Assembly: GCF_006542685.1 (NCBI RefSeq)
Contig: NZ_AP019736.1
Coordinates: 1,910,001 to 1,974,000, forward strand
From: Alistipes dispar
GTDB lineage: Bacteria > Bacteroidota > Bacteroidia > Bacteroidales > Rikenellaceae
Direction of reading: 5' to 3'
Length of the DNA: 64,000 bases
Shown here: piece by piece, positions 17,635 through 26,943 of the stretch
Layout: the number at the start of each line of letters is the position of its first letter
Position numbering within the stretch: the stretch's first letter is position 1
The notes under the pieces: model-generated
Told to the model about the DNA's origin: nothing
The model's input: the letters and a program-made list of their open reading frames with translations, nothing else
Databases searched by the model: none
Translations under genes and position numbers: made by a program

Positions 17635-20619
17635 ATGAATCTTAAATCATTCCTCAGAACTCAACTGCCGGCTTTCCTCCTCTTGGCGGGGAGCGCCCAT
17701 GCGCAGACCGCCGTTCAGGGTACGGTGCTCTCGGCAGAGGACAAATCGCCCCTCCCGGGTGCGACGGTCGTCGTCGAGGGCACGACGCGGGGGACATCGG
17801 CCGGTGCGGACGGTCGCTATGCGCTGGAAGCCGTCCCGGGCGAAGTGCTCGTCTTCTCGTTCGTGGGATTCGAGGACCGGAAGGTGACCTACAGCAACCA
17901 GACGACGATCGACGTGGAGCTCGAACCGCAGTCGAACAGCCTCGACGAGGTGGTCGTGATGGGTTATTCGTCGCAGCGCAAGACGGAGCTTTCGAGCGCC
18001 GTGGTTTCGCTCGACGCGGAGCAGCTCACCGACGTCACCTCGCCCGACATCGGGAACATGCTCCAGGGCAAGGCCGCCGGCGTGCTGGTCTATAATACTT
18101 CGGGGCAGCCCGGTTCGCAGGCTACGATCCGTATCCGCGGCACGGGCTCCATCACCGCAGCCAGCGACCCGCTCTACGTGGTGGACGGCATCATCGGCGG
18201 TACGTTCAACCCCAACGACGTGGAGACGCTCACCGTGCTCAAGGATGCCGGAGCGACGGCCATCTACGGTTCGGAGGGTGCGGGCGGCGTCATCGTCGTC
18301 ACGACCAAGTCGGCGAAGCAGGGGCAGAAGACGACGGTCAATTTCAAGTTCTCGGCCGGCGTGAAGTCGGTGTTGCAGGGCCGCCTGAAGATGATGGATT
18401 CGGAGGAGCTCTACTATACGCAGAAGAGCTACATGCCCGAGGTGCTTTTTCAGGCGCAGCGTCCCGAATCGCTGCTCGGACAGGATTTCGACTGGGTGGA
18501 CGCCATCTTCCGCACGGGCGTCGTGCAGAATTACTACGCTTCGGTATCCGGCAGCTCGGGCAAGACCAATTACTATGTCAGCCTCGATCATTACAGCGAG
18601 GACGGAACGCTCATCAATACCGACTTCCACCGCACGACGGCCCGCATCAACCTTTCGACCGAACTGGCGCGTTCGCTGCGCATGACCACGCGCGTCGCCT
18701 ACACCAATTCGCGCGATTACAGCTCCTCGTCGTATCAGACGCTCGAGTGGGCCTACTGCATGGTGCCGTGGGACAGCCCCTATTATGCCGACGGCTCGCT
18801 CATCGACCTGAACAAGGACACCGAACACGCCTGGCTGTCGCAGTACCGCTACAATCCGCTCTTCGCCGAGAAGTACAACTACGCCAAGTCGCATTCGGAC
18901 GATCTGGTGGGCGACCTGCAACTGGTGTGGAATCCTACCGACTGGCTGACGGTCTCCTCGTCGAACCGGTTCAACCGCAGCGGTTCGAAGTACATCACCT
19001 GCATCGACCCCCGCACGGTGGGCGAGTCGGAGCACGGCAGCCTTGCGAACAGCCTGTCGGAGGGATGGGGCATCTCCTCGTCGAACCTCGTCAAGGCGGC
19101 GCACTCGTTCGGCGACCACAACCTCGGCGGACTGGTGGGCTACGAGTACGGAATCAACAAGGAGGAGTACCTCGACGTGACGGGACAGGACATGCCCGAG
19201 GGGATGGGTTCGATGAATTCGACGATTCCCTTCGAGAACGGCGGGTACGACCTCTGGGGCGAGGGCTGGTCGGTCTTCGCGCAGGTGCAGTACAGCTACC
19301 GGAACAAGTACACGCTCACGGCGTCGTTCCGCGCCGACGCCAGCTCGAAGTTCGCGCCCAGGAACCGGGTGGGTTACTTCCCGTCGGTGGCCGCTTCGTG
19401 GGTCGTCAGCCACGAGAACTGGCTCAGGGACGCCGCATGGCTCGATCTGCTCAAGCTGCGCGCCAGCTACGGCGAAACGGGTAACTCGTCGATCGGGTCG
19501 TACCTCTACCTCGACTCCTATTCGTTCGCCTCGAAATACCACAACAAGGTGACGGCCATTCCCGTCCGCAAGGCCAATCCCTATCTGGGCTGGGAGACGG
19601 CCAACATGACCGGCGTGGGTCTCGACGCTTCGTTCCTCGGCCGGATCGACCTCACTCTCGACTTCTACAACATCATCAACTCCGAGCTGCTGCTCAACGT
19701 GCCGCTGTCGCCTTCGACGGGCTTCTTCGACCAGACGGCCAATGCGGGCAAGGTCCGCAACCGCGGTTTCGAGATCGCGCTCAATACGACCAACGTGAAG
19801 ACCCGCGACGTGACGTGGACCACGGGATTCAACATCGGGTTCAACCGCAACCGCGTGCTGACTACGCCGACTCCCGAGGGATTCCTCCAGTCGAGCGGCG
19901 GCAACGGAACCGTCTCGCAGCAGGTGAAGGTGGGGCAGGATATTTACAGTTGGTACATGCCCAAATGGCTGGGCGTCGATCCGGGCAACGGCGATCCCGT
20001 ATGGGAGAAGGTCGTCTATGACGAACACGGCCGGGTGACCGGACGCATTCCGACCAACGATTACAGCGAGGCGACCAATCAGGTCGTGGGCGTCGCCACG
20101 CCCAAGTTCAGCGGCGGCGTCTCGACCTCTCTGCGCGTCTTCAACTTCACGCTGAGCGGCGTGGCCAATTTCGTGTACGGCAACAAGATCTTCAACAACG
20201 ACCGCCTGACGATGGACGCCGACGGCGCGTTCCTGACGCACAACAGCGTCTCGCTGGACAACGGACTGAAGTGGAAGCGCTGGGAGAAGCCCGGCGACGT
20301 GGCCACGCACCCCAAGGCCGTCGCGTTCGGCAACAAGAACTCGAACGCCGTGTCGTCGCGGTTCCTCGAGGACGGCAGCTTCTTCCGCATCAAGAACGTC
20401 ACGCTGGCTTACGACCTGCCCGAAAAGTGGGTCAGGAAGATGCGGATGCAGGCCATGCGCATCTACGTTTCGGGCGACAACCTGGCCACCTTCACCCGCT
20501 TCTCGGGCATGGACCCCGAGGTCGATCTGCAAGGTACGGAGTACACGCTGGCCGGTATGTACAGCACGCCCTATCCCGTGGGCCGGACCTTCATGTTCGG
20601 CGTCGATCTGACCTTCTAA
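17635..20619 (+). CDS. SusC-family TonB-dependent outer-membrane transporter
   Basis: A 994-residue SusC/RagA transporter. A signal peptide ends near SAHAQ; residues about 25-105 form the carboxypeptidase-regulatory-like domain (VQGTVLSAEDKSPLPGATVVVEGT); the SusC signature and TonB box region LDEVVVMGYSSQRKTEL precede the plug (IRIRGTGSITAASDPLYVVDG), and a 22-strand barrel follows to the terminal FMFGVDLTF. It imports oligosaccharide across the outer membrane together with its SusD lid. The ATG at 17635 is preferred to an in-frame GTG at 17590, which lies inside the end of the glycosidase gene and would put a charged tail before the signal peptide. No ECF sigma or anti-sigma gene accompanies it; control is probably via DeoR. 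Confidence 0.97.
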   Translation: MNLKSFLRTQLPAFLLLAGSAHAQTAVQGTVLSAEDKSPLPGATVVVEGTTRGTSAGADGRYALEAVPGEVLVFSFVGFEDRKVTYSNQTTIDVELEPQSNSLDEVVVMGYSSQRKTELSSAVVSLDAEQLTDVTSPDIGNMLQGKAAGVLVYNTSGQPGSQATIRIRGTGSITAASDPLYVVDGIIGGTFNPNDVETLTVLKDAGATAIYGSEGAGGVIVVTTKSAKQGQKTTVNFKFSAGVKSVLQGRLKMMDSEELYYTQKSYMPEVLFQAQRPESLLGQDFDWVDAIFRTGVVQNYYASVSGSSGKTNYYVSLDHYSEDGTLINTDFHRTTARINLSTELARSLRMTTRVAYTNSRDYSSSSYQTLEWAYCMVPWDSPYYADGSLIDLNKDTEHAWLSQYRYNPLFAEKYNYAKSHSDDLVGDLQLVWNPTDWLTVSSSNRFNRSGSKYITCIDPRTVGESEHGSLANSLSEGWGISSSNLVKAAHSFGDHNLGGLVGYEYGINKEEYLDVTGQDMPEGMGSMNSTIPFENGGYDLWGEGWSVFAQVQYSYRNKYTLTASFRADASSKFAPRNRVGYFPSVAASWVVSHENWLRDAAWLDLLKLRASYGETGNSSIGSYLYLDSYSFASKYHNKVTAIPVRKANPYLGWETANMTGVGLDASFLGRIDLTLDFYNIINSELLLNVPLSPSTGFFDQTANAGKVRNRGFEIALNTTNVKTRDVTWTTGFNIGFNRNRVLTTPTPEGFLQSSGGNGTVSQQVKVGQDIYSWYMPKWLGVDPGNGDPVWEKVVYDEHGRVTGRIPTNDYSEATNQVVGVATPKFSGGVSTSLRVFNFTLSGVANFVYGNKIFNNDRLTMDADGAFLTHNSVSLDNGLKWKRWEKPGDVATHPKAVAFGNKNSNAVSSRFLEDGSFFRIKNVTLAYDLPEKWVRKMRMQAMRIYVSGDNLATFTRFSGMDPEVDLQGTEYTLAGMYSTPYPVGRTFMFGVDLTF

Positions 20620-20643
20620 TTCCAACCGTAAAACCGACAAGAC

Positions 20644-22326
20644 ATGAAAAAGATACTTTTGGGCGCAGTCGCCTCGCTGACCCTCTCGGCCTGCGACCTG
20701 GACTATTTCCCCAACGATTCGATGACCTCGGACCAGATGGCCGGGAACCCCTCTTCGACGGAGTATTCGACCGACGGCAACTACTCGATGTTCAAGGACG
20801 TGCTGGAGTACAAGGGTTCGGAGTATTCGGGCAGCACCTATGTCCGCTACTTCTTCCAGATGTCGGAGTTCCGCGGCGATAACGTCTGCCTGGCCAACAA
20901 GACCGAGGACCCGCTCTACAACGAGATCTGCTACAACGACCTGGAGACCGATCTGCCCACTTCCTACTTCTGGTGGTGCGCCTACCATATCATCTACGGC
21001 GCCAACGCCGTGATCGAATCGCAGCCCGAAGGGGCGAGCGACGAGGGCGACCGGATGCTGGGCGAGAACTATTTCCTGCGCGCCATCTGTCACCTGCACC
21101 TCTCGATGCTCTACTCGCGGCCCTATACCTTCGGCCGCGACAACATGGGCGTCGTGCTGCGCACCTCGACCGACACGCCGACCACCGAGCGCTCGACCGT
21201 GGGCGCCGTGTATGATCAGATCCGCGACGACCTCGTAAAGGCCGCCGGACTGCTCAAGGACAAGGCGCGCCGCGGCGATGCCGGATATGTCTCCTACGAT
21301 GCGGCCATGGGCCTGCTTTCGCGGGTTTACCTCTACCGCGGCGAGGACGACAAGGTGATCGAGACCGTGAACGGCCTGCTCGGAGGCGCTTCGGCCGAAA
21401 GCAAGCTCGATCCCGACTATGCCCGCTATTTCGAAAATGCGCTCTCTTCGTCCGAAACCCTCTGGGCCGTCGCGCACGAGGATTACGAGGACCGCGGACG
21501 CGAGTCGGTCGGTTCGATGTACTGGACGCCCGACCAGCGCGGTGTGGGCGGCTGGGCCGAAATGTACTACTCCGATCCGCTGATCGCCCTCTACGAACGC
21601 CATCCCGAAGACATCCGCTTCACGGCCTACTGCGAGCGGCTGAATCCCGACGAGACGGGACAGTTGCAGGTCCGCTGGGCGGTCGCCTCGGAGGGAACGG
21701 ATTTCCGCGTCAATCAACTCTACGACTGCTTCCGCGACGACAACGGCTATTATTACGAGGAAAACGGCTCCCGGCATTATTTGCAGGCCGAACAGGAGTA
21801 CGGCCGCACGCAGTTCTACGTGACGGTCGGCGGCGAGAAGACGCGCGCCTACGTGGACGTGAAGACCGAGAGCTTCAACACCTGTCCTGCCTTCATGTGC
21901 AAGAAATTCGCCAGCCCGACCAACGCCGCCCATCCGCTGCTCTCGTCTCCCGTGATGCTGCGCTGGGGCGAGGTGATTCTCAACCGTGCCGAAGCCTATG
22001 CCAAGACAGGCAACGAGCAGGGGGCGCTGGATGACGTCAATGCGCTGCGCCGCCGCGCCGGACTGTCCGAGGAGGCCCTCTATACGCTGGACAATTACCG
22101 TGAGGCAGGGTATTCGTCGGTGCTCGACGTGGTGCTCGACGAGCGTCGTCTGGAGCTCTGCTTCGAGGGACAGCGCGCATTCGACGTTTTCCGCAACGGG
22201 CGGTCGCTGGACCGCCGTTTCGCAGGCGTCCAGCCCTGGGAGGTGGTCGATTGCGACGATCCGCGCATCCTCTACCGCATTCCCTACGACGAAATCTCGG
22301 TCAGCGGCATTCCGCAGAACGACTAA
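20644..22326 (+). CDS. SusD/RagB-family glycan-binding lipoprotein
   Basis: A 560-residue surface lipoprotein with lipobox LTLSAC (Cys17). The N-terminal helical tetratricopeptide-like core (FFQMSEFRGDNVCL, YFWWCAYHIIYGANAVIE, GENYFLRAICHLHLSMLYSRPY) and the C-terminal SusD segment (VMLRWGEVILNRAEAYAKTG, VLDERRLELCFEGQRAFDVFRNG) are typical. It caps the SusC barrel and delivers glycans. It begins 24 bases after susC. Aromatic residues in the predicted binding face (WWCAY, YYYEENG) suit sugar stacking. Ligand specificity cannot be read from sequence. Confidence 0.97.
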   Translation: MKKILLGAVASLTLSACDLDYFPNDSMTSDQMAGNPSSTEYSTDGNYSMFKDVLEYKGSEYSGSTYVRYFFQMSEFRGDNVCLANKTEDPLYNEICYNDLETDLPTSYFWWCAYHIIYGANAVIESQPEGASDEGDRMLGENYFLRAICHLHLSMLYSRPYTFGRDNMGVVLRTSTDTPTTERSTVGAVYDQIRDDLVKAAGLLKDKARRGDAGYVSYDAAMGLLSRVYLYRGEDDKVIETVNGLLGGASAESKLDPDYARYFENALSSSETLWAVAHEDYEDRGRESVGSMYWTPDQRGVGGWAEMYYSDPLIALYERHPEDIRFTAYCERLNPDETGQLQVRWAVASEGTDFRVNQLYDCFRDDNGYYYEENGSRHYLQAEQEYGRTQFYVTVGGEKTRAYVDVKTESFNTCPAFMCKKFASPTNAAHPLLSSPVMLRWGEVILNRAEAYAKTGNEQGALDDVNALRRRAGLSEEALYTLDNYREAGYSSVLDVVLDERRLELCFEGQRAFDVFRNGRSLDRRFAGVQPWEVVDCDDPRILYRIPYDEISVSGIPQND

Positions 22327-22360
22327 CCCGATTCCCTGACGACTAAAACGTGAACCGATT

Positions 22361-23788
22361 ATGAAAAGACAACTCTTTGCGCGAATGGCGCTGATGCTGG
22401 CGCTGCCGCTCTTCGCCGCCGGCTGCATCATCGACGATCCCGAACCGGGTCCCAACCTCTCGGGCGACTGGACGGAGCCCGAAGAGCCGGCGGGGCCCGA
22501 GACCTTCATCACCGTGGACGGCGACTTCTCGGACTGGGACGCGATTCCCGCCGACGAGCTGGTGACGGCCACGGTTCCCGACGACGCCTTCTATTCGGCC
22601 GGCCGCCGGCTGAAGGTCTATGCCGGAGCCACCTATATCAATATCTACCTCGAATATTCGGAAGCGGAGCAGCCCGTGCAGATCATGCACCTCTATCTGG
22701 ATTCCGACATGGCCTTCGACGGCGAGGGCCGTCCGACGACGGGCATGGGCAATGCGGCGTGGACGAACGACGGCGCGGACATCCTGTTCGAGGGAATGCT
22801 CAGGGACGATACGGGCGCTCCGACGGCCTACGCTCCGACGATCTTCACCTGGTCGGGCGAACCGCTCTCCGGCGGCTGGGACTGGACGGAGGCGGTGGCC
22901 GCGGGGGCGGGCATCTGCTCGAACTGCGAGCCGGTCGAACTGCCCAACGGCAACATGGCGATCGAGATGACCATTGCCCGGAGCGCCGTTCCCGGCCTGG
23001 GACAGAGCTTCCGGCTGGGCGTCGGACTGCAATACGACTGGAACGACATCGCCTACCTGCCCGCCGGGAGTGCGGTCGAGGAGAACGGCGAACCGAAACA
23101 CGGCGCCGTGGAGAATCTGCTGATCGGAGCGAAGTCCGGACCGGCCCCCGAGGTGCTGATTACCGCCGACGGCGATTTCTCGGACTGGGAAAAGGTTCCG
23201 GCGAGCGAAATGACCGTCGCCACGGTTCCCGACGACGCCTACTACAAGGCGGGGAAGGTGGCCAAGGTCTATGCGGGCGAAACCTACGTGAATTTCTATG
23301 TGGAGTACGAGGATTCGGCGGAGCAGCCCGTGCAGATCATGCACCTCTATCTGGATTCCGACATGGCCTTCGACGGCGAGGGCCGTCCGACGACGGGCAT
23401 GGGCAATGCGGCGTGGACGAACGACGGCGCGGACATCCTGTTCGAGGGGATGGTCGTGGACGACGCGGGCGCTCCGGCGGCCTACGATCCCACGATCTTC
23501 AACTGGACGGGCGAGAACCTTTCGGGCGGCTGGGACTGGACCGAGCTGCTGGCCGCGGGATCGGGCGTCTGCTCCGCATCGAAACCCGTGGAGCTGGAGA
23601 ACGGACGCAAGGCCGTCGAGGTGGTCGTGGTGCGCTCCTCGATCCCGAATCTGGGCAGTCGTTTCCGGGTCGGAATCGGGTTGCAGTACGATTGGAACGA
23701 TATCGCTTACATCCCCGCCGGCAGTGCGGTCGAGGAGAACGGCGTCGTCGGACACGGGGCGGTCGAGAACATGCTCGTCGGCCGCTGA
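22361..23788 (+). CDS. Surface lipoprotein with two tandem CBM9-like domains (SusE/F position)
   Basis: A 475-residue lipoprotein (lipobox LFAAGC, Cys22) made of two homologous modules of about 218 residues, each starting (V/A)DGDFSDW and ending DIAY(L/I)PAGSAVEENG. The opening motif resembles CBM9-type or DOMON-like carbohydrate-binding beta-sandwiches. Its place right after SusD is that of surface glycan-binding proteins such as SusE/SusF, so a role in capturing polysaccharide at the cell surface is likely. The modules differ in many places but share a 131-base block that is identical at DNA level. A terminator follows at 23846. Confidence 0.72.
   Translation: MKRQLFARMALMLALPLFAAGCIIDDPEPGPNLSGDWTEPEEPAGPETFITVDGDFSDWDAIPADELVTATVPDDAFYSAGRRLKVYAGATYINIYLEYSEAEQPVQIMHLYLDSDMAFDGEGRPTTGMGNAAWTNDGADILFEGMLRDDTGAPTAYAPTIFTWSGEPLSGGWDWTEAVAAGAGICSNCEPVELPNGNMAIEMTIARSAVPGLGQSFRLGVGLQYDWNDIAYLPAGSAVEENGEPKHGAVENLLIGAKSGPAPEVLITADGDFSDWEKVPASEMTVATVPDDAYYKAGKVAKVYAGETYVNFYVEYEDSAEQPVQIMHLYLDSDMAFDGEGRPTTGMGNAAWTNDGADILFEGMVVDDAGAPAAYDPTIFNWTGENLSGGWDWTELLAAGSGVCSASKPVELENGRKAVEVVVVRSSIPNLGSRFRVGIGLQYDWNDIAYIPAGSAVEENGVVGHGAVENMLVGR
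22664..22794 (+). repeat. 131-base perfect direct repeat, copy 1
   Basis: Identical to 23318-23448, offset 654 bases (218 codons), inside module 1 of the tandem-domain lipoprotein. It encodes the stretch from AEQPVQIMHLYLDSDM to ADILFEG. Confidence 0.95.
23318..23448 (+). repeat. 131-base perfect direct repeat, copy 2
   Basis: Second copy of the block at 22664-22794, in module 2. Identity includes third codon positions while the flanks diverge, which suggests recent gene conversion between modules. Confidence 0.95.
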
Positions 23789-23845
23789 CGAACGGCAAGG
23801 CGAACGCCCGCCTTTCGGTTCAAACCGATCGAATCAACTGTTTCG

Positions 23846-23879
23846 GCCGGCGTCGCGGCGTTGCGGCGCCGGCTTTTTT
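23846..23879 (+). terminator. Terminator after the tandem-domain lipoprotein
   Basis: GCCGGCG at 23846-23852 pairs with CGCCGGC at 23867-23873, followed at once by six T residues. It may attenuate expression of the two downstream genes relative to susCD. Confidence 0.85.
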
Positions 23880-23896
23880 ACGGATTACCGACTACG

Positions 23897-25294
23897 ATGA
23901 CGATACCTGTTTTTTTCGGGGCGGCCGCGCTGCTCTCTTTCTGCGCGGCGGCCTGTTCGGACGGCGGCGCGGCCTCCGGCGGCGACGGATTGCGCCGGGT
24001 GGCGTACGTGTCTTCGGACGAGGCGTTTCCCAATCCCGAACGGGGATTCTACTACCCCTATGATTTCCGGTTCGCCGGGGGCGGAACGCCGGAACCGCTC
24101 TCTCCGGAGACCCTGCGGGGACAGCGGCGCCTGAACCGCTCGCTGGTCCTGCTGGAGTATTTTCTCCGCGACTTCATCGACCGCCCGCTGTCGGAGGAGT
24201 GTCTGGAGCTGGTGGAACGAAATTTCGAAGCCCTGCACGAGGGCGGCTGCAAGGCGATCGTGCGTTTTGCGTACAGCGATTCCGAGCGGGAGAAGCCCTG
24301 GGATGCGGCCGAGCCGGTCGTGCTGGGGCATATCGCCCAGCTCAGGCCGCTGCTGCAACGGTACGGGGCGGTGATTTGTGTCCTGCAGGCGGGGTTCGTC
24401 GGCGTGTGGGGCGAGTGGTATTACACGGACCATTTCGGGTTCGAACCCGTGACGGAGACCGATTACGCGCCCCGCCGCCGGGTCCTCGACGCCTTGCTCG
24501 ACGCCCTGCCGGCCGACCGCATGGTGGCCGTGCGCACGCCCGCGGCCAAGATGCGGTGCTGCGGGCTCTCTCCGGCGGATACGGTCTCCTTCCAGACGGC
24601 CTGGGACGGATCGGCGCGCTCGCGCGTGGCGGCGCACAACGACTGTTTCCTGGCGAGCCGCGACGATGTGGGGACCTTCGTCGGGGAGGCCGACCGGGAG
24701 TTCTGGCGGACGGAGAGCCGCTATGTGAGCATGGGCGGCGAGACATGCAGCGTGTCGGAGTACTGCGACTGCACCGACGGGGTGGCGGACATGGAGGAGT
24801 ACCATTGGAGCTATCTGAACAGCGCCTACCATCCCGGAGTGATCGCCCGGTGGCGGCAGGAGGGATGCCTCGGGGAGATCGAACGGCGGCTGGGATACCG
24901 GTTCGTTCTCGAGACGGGACGTTTCACGCGGCGGCCCGTTGCCGGCGGGGAGTTCGTCGTCGGGCTGGAGCTGCGCAACGAGGGGTTCGCCTCGCCGTTC
25001 AACCCCCGTCCGGCGAAGCTGGTGCTGACCGACGCTTCGGGTCGGAAACGGCAGGTTTTCGACATGCCGTGGGATCCGCGCCGCTGGTTCGCGGGGAAGA
25101 CGCATACGCTGACGGCCGGGTTCGCCGTGCCGCCGCAGTTCGTCGCGGGCGACGTCTGCACGTTGTGGTTGTGGCTGCCCGATGCGGACGAACGCCTGGC
25201 CGAAAGTCCGTGTTTCAGCATCCGGCTGGCCAACGAAGGAATATGGGATGCGGCGAGCGGATACAACCGCCTGCTGGATTTCGAACTCGAATAG
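23897..25294 (+). CDS. DUF4874/DUF4832-type lipoprotein
   Basis: A 465-residue lipoprotein (lipobox FCAAAC, Cys20 or nearby). The N-terminal half has NPERGFYYPYDF, LLEYFLRDFIDRPLSEE and KAIVRFAYSD, and a TIM-barrel-like stretch AGFVGVWGEWYY, which match the DUF4874 family as I recall it; the second half, with AYHPGVIARWRQEGC and a C-terminal beta-sandwich (VVGLELRNEGFASPFNPRP), fits DUF4832. These domains often occur in polysaccharide-utilisation loci and look like an unassigned glycoside hydrolase; GEW carries a candidate acidic residue. Function is not established. The ATG at 23897 is used because it gives a proper lipoprotein signal; it starts within 20 bases of the terminator. Confidence 0.72.
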   Translation: MTIPVFFGAAALLSFCAAACSDGGAASGGDGLRRVAYVSSDEAFPNPERGFYYPYDFRFAGGGTPEPLSPETLRGQRRLNRSLVLLEYFLRDFIDRPLSEECLELVERNFEALHEGGCKAIVRFAYSDSEREKPWDAAEPVVLGHIAQLRPLLQRYGAVICVLQAGFVGVWGEWYYTDHFGFEPVTETDYAPRRRVLDALLDALPADRMVAVRTPAAKMRCCGLSPADTVSFQTAWDGSARSRVAAHNDCFLASRDDVGTFVGEADREFWRTESRYVSMGGETCSVSEYCDCTDGVADMEEYHWSYLNSAYHPGVIARWRQEGCLGEIERRLGYRFVLETGRFTRRPVAGGEFVVGLELRNEGFASPFNPRPAKLVLTDASGRKRQVFDMPWDPRRWFAGKTHTLTAGFAVPPQFVAGDVCTLWLWLPDADERLAESPCFSIRLANEGIWDAASGYNRLLDFELE

Positions 25295-25304
25295 AGAGCA
25301 TGTT

Positions 25305-26189
25305 ATGAAGGATTGGATCGGAAAACACCGCTGGCTCTTTTTCGGGCTGGTGACCATGCTGACCTGGGGCGTTTGGGGCGAATTGAGCGAACTGATCGAG
25401 CGGGCGGGATTCCCGTCGGGACATGTTTACGTCGTGTGGGCCTTTTCGATGGTCCCGTGTGCGGCGGCGGCCCTGCGGATCGCCCGGTGGCGGTTGGACC
25501 GTTCGCCGCGGGCGTTGCTGCTGGGGCTGAGCGCCGGACTGCTCGGGGCCGGCGGTCAGCTCGTGCTGTTCGAGGCGCTGCGCTTCGGGCCCGCCTATAT
25601 CGTATTTCCGTTCGTGTCGATGTCGCCGGTCGTCACCATCGCGCTGTCGCTCGCGCTGCTGCACGAACGGGCCAGCCGCATCCAGATCTTCGGGATCGTT
25701 GTGGCGCTGGCGGCGATTTTCTTTCTCTCGTGGCAGGAGGGGGCGCACGACGGAACTGCGGAGGGCGGTCTGTGGCCGGTGCTGGCGGTCGTCGTCTTCG
25801 TGGCGTGGGGCGTGCAGGGCTATGTCATGAAGTTCGCCAACGCCTCGATGAGCGCCGAGAGCATCTTCTTCTACATGGCGCTGACGGGACTGATGCTGGT
25901 TCCCGTGGCGCTGCGTATGGCCGGACCGCAATCCGGGCGGATCGGTGCGGGACTCTGGATCGGAGGATTTCTGACCCAGTTGCTCAACGCGGTGGGCGCT
26001 CTGACGCTGGTGTACGCCTATCGCTACGGCAAGGCGATCATCATTTCCCCGATGCAGGGGCTGGCTCCGCTCATCACGATGGTGCTGTCGCTGGTGATCT
26101 TCGCCGTGGTTCCCGGACCGATGCTGACCGTCGGACTGGTGCTGGCGGTCGTGGCGCTGGTGGCGCTGTCGGTCGAGCGGGACGGATGA
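25305..26189 (+). CDS. EamA/DMT-superfamily permease, probable sugar or sugar-product transporter
   Basis: A 294-residue inner-membrane protein with about ten hydrophobic helices arranged as two EamA-like halves (first half ending near GIVVALAAIFFLSW, second beginning VLAVVVFVAWGVQGY). The pattern FVSMSPVVTIALSLALLHERAS is typical of DMT carriers. It starts 10 bases after the lipoprotein gene and ends the sugar locus. In this setting it may carry the released monosaccharide into the cell, but DMT proteins also export metabolites. A degraded relative lies just downstream at 26944-27445, so transporter replacement may have occurred. Start: ATG at 25305; earlier in-frame codons overlap the previous gene. 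Confidence 0.78.
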   Translation: MKDWIGKHRWLFFGLVTMLTWGVWGELSELIERAGFPSGHVYVVWAFSMVPCAAAALRIARWRLDRSPRALLLGLSAGLLGAGGQLVLFEALRFGPAYIVFPFVSMSPVVTIALSLALLHERASRIQIFGIVVALAAIFFLSWQEGAHDGTAEGGLWPVLAVVVFVAWGVQGYVMKFANASMSAESIFFYMALTGLMLVPVALRMAGPQSGRIGAGLWIGGFLTQLLNAVGALTLVYAYRYGKAIIISPMQGLAPLITMVLSLVIFAVVPGPMLTVGLVLAVVALVALSVERDG

Positions 26190-26519
26190 CATCCGCCGGG
26201 AGCGGTTTCCGGGGAAGCTCTGCGGCCGCCCGTTTCCGGGCTGTCGCAGGGCTTTTCGCGTCGGGCCCCCGGAGAGACCTTCGTGACGCGGCTCGCCGGA
26301 CTTCTGGCAAAGATGGCGGAACGGCAGTCCGTGCGGCCGGTCAATGTCCCGGTCCGGCCTGTCGGCCCGCATTGCGGGTTATGACTTCCGCAAGGCCGAC
26401 TCCCGTGAGCCGCGATTCGATCCAGGCGGCGAAATCGAAATATTTGAGCAGCGGGCGTTCGTACTCGGCCCGGACGATCGTTTCGACCCGTGGCCGGAAC
26501 CGGCTCCACAACCGGTTGC
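26190..26519. other. Non-coding gap with unidentified minus-strand coding remnant
   Basis: No intact gene is seen. On the minus strand, a frame ending at a stop at 26341 reads as plausible protein (for example YERPLLKYFDFAAWIESRL) for about 60 codons without a start, before merging into the antisense of the SusC remnant. I do not recognise the family; it may be the tail of a deleted gene. Confidence 0.35.
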
Positions 26520-26942
26520 GTTCGTGCCGGCTTCGGCGTTACGGACAATCAGGAGCTGCGTTGGAAGCGCACGAAGGACCTGCTTTATACGTACAGCGTT
26601 CCCGTGCCGCCCAATCTCTACTCCTCGACCTTCGCCAACGTGGGAACCATCGACAACTCGGGTATCGAACTGACGATCGCTTCGACGCCGGTCACGACCC
26701 GGAACTTCTGATGGGACCTGGGAGCTACGGTCAGTTATAACCGGAACGAACTGGTGCGATTCTCGAACGATCAGTACGAAATGGTTGAGATCAAAATCGG
26801 ATATTTCGCCGACGATCTGAAGATGTACACGATGCGGATTGTCGAAGGCGAACCGCTGGGCAACTTCTGGGGACCGAAATTCCTCGGATTCGACGCTGCG
26901 GGCGGAGCCGTTTACGAAGACCTCGACGGTGCGTCGTTGAGG
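26520..26942 (+). pseudogene. SusC-family transporter remnant
   Basis: The translated frame matches the C-terminal barrel of a SusC protein in pieces: RAGFGVTDNQ, then KRTKDLLYTYSVPVPPNLYS and ANVGTIDNSGIEL, then GNFWGPKFLGFDAAGG and VYEDLDG. The joins skip residues that normally separate these motifs, so several in-frame deletions are implied, and a TGA at 26709-26711 interrupts the frame. The signal peptide, plug, most of the barrel and the C-terminus are gone. At about 26943 the sequence switches to a different gene remnant. It is clearly non-functional and unrelated in detail to the intact SusC at 17635. Confidence 0.88.
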
Positions 26943-26943
26943 T

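Noticed and set aside
17647..22572. Very long open frame on the minus strand opposite susC and susD
   Set aside because: It is a product of GC-rich codon bias: His/Arg/Val-rich translation without motifs, exactly antisense to two certain genes. Similar long frames opposite prfC, eno and recN were also dropped.
26341..26500. Minus-strand protein-like stretch ending at 26341
   Set aside because: The translation looks plausible but has no start codon context and I do not recognise the family, so it is mentioned only as a possible remnant and not called as a gene.
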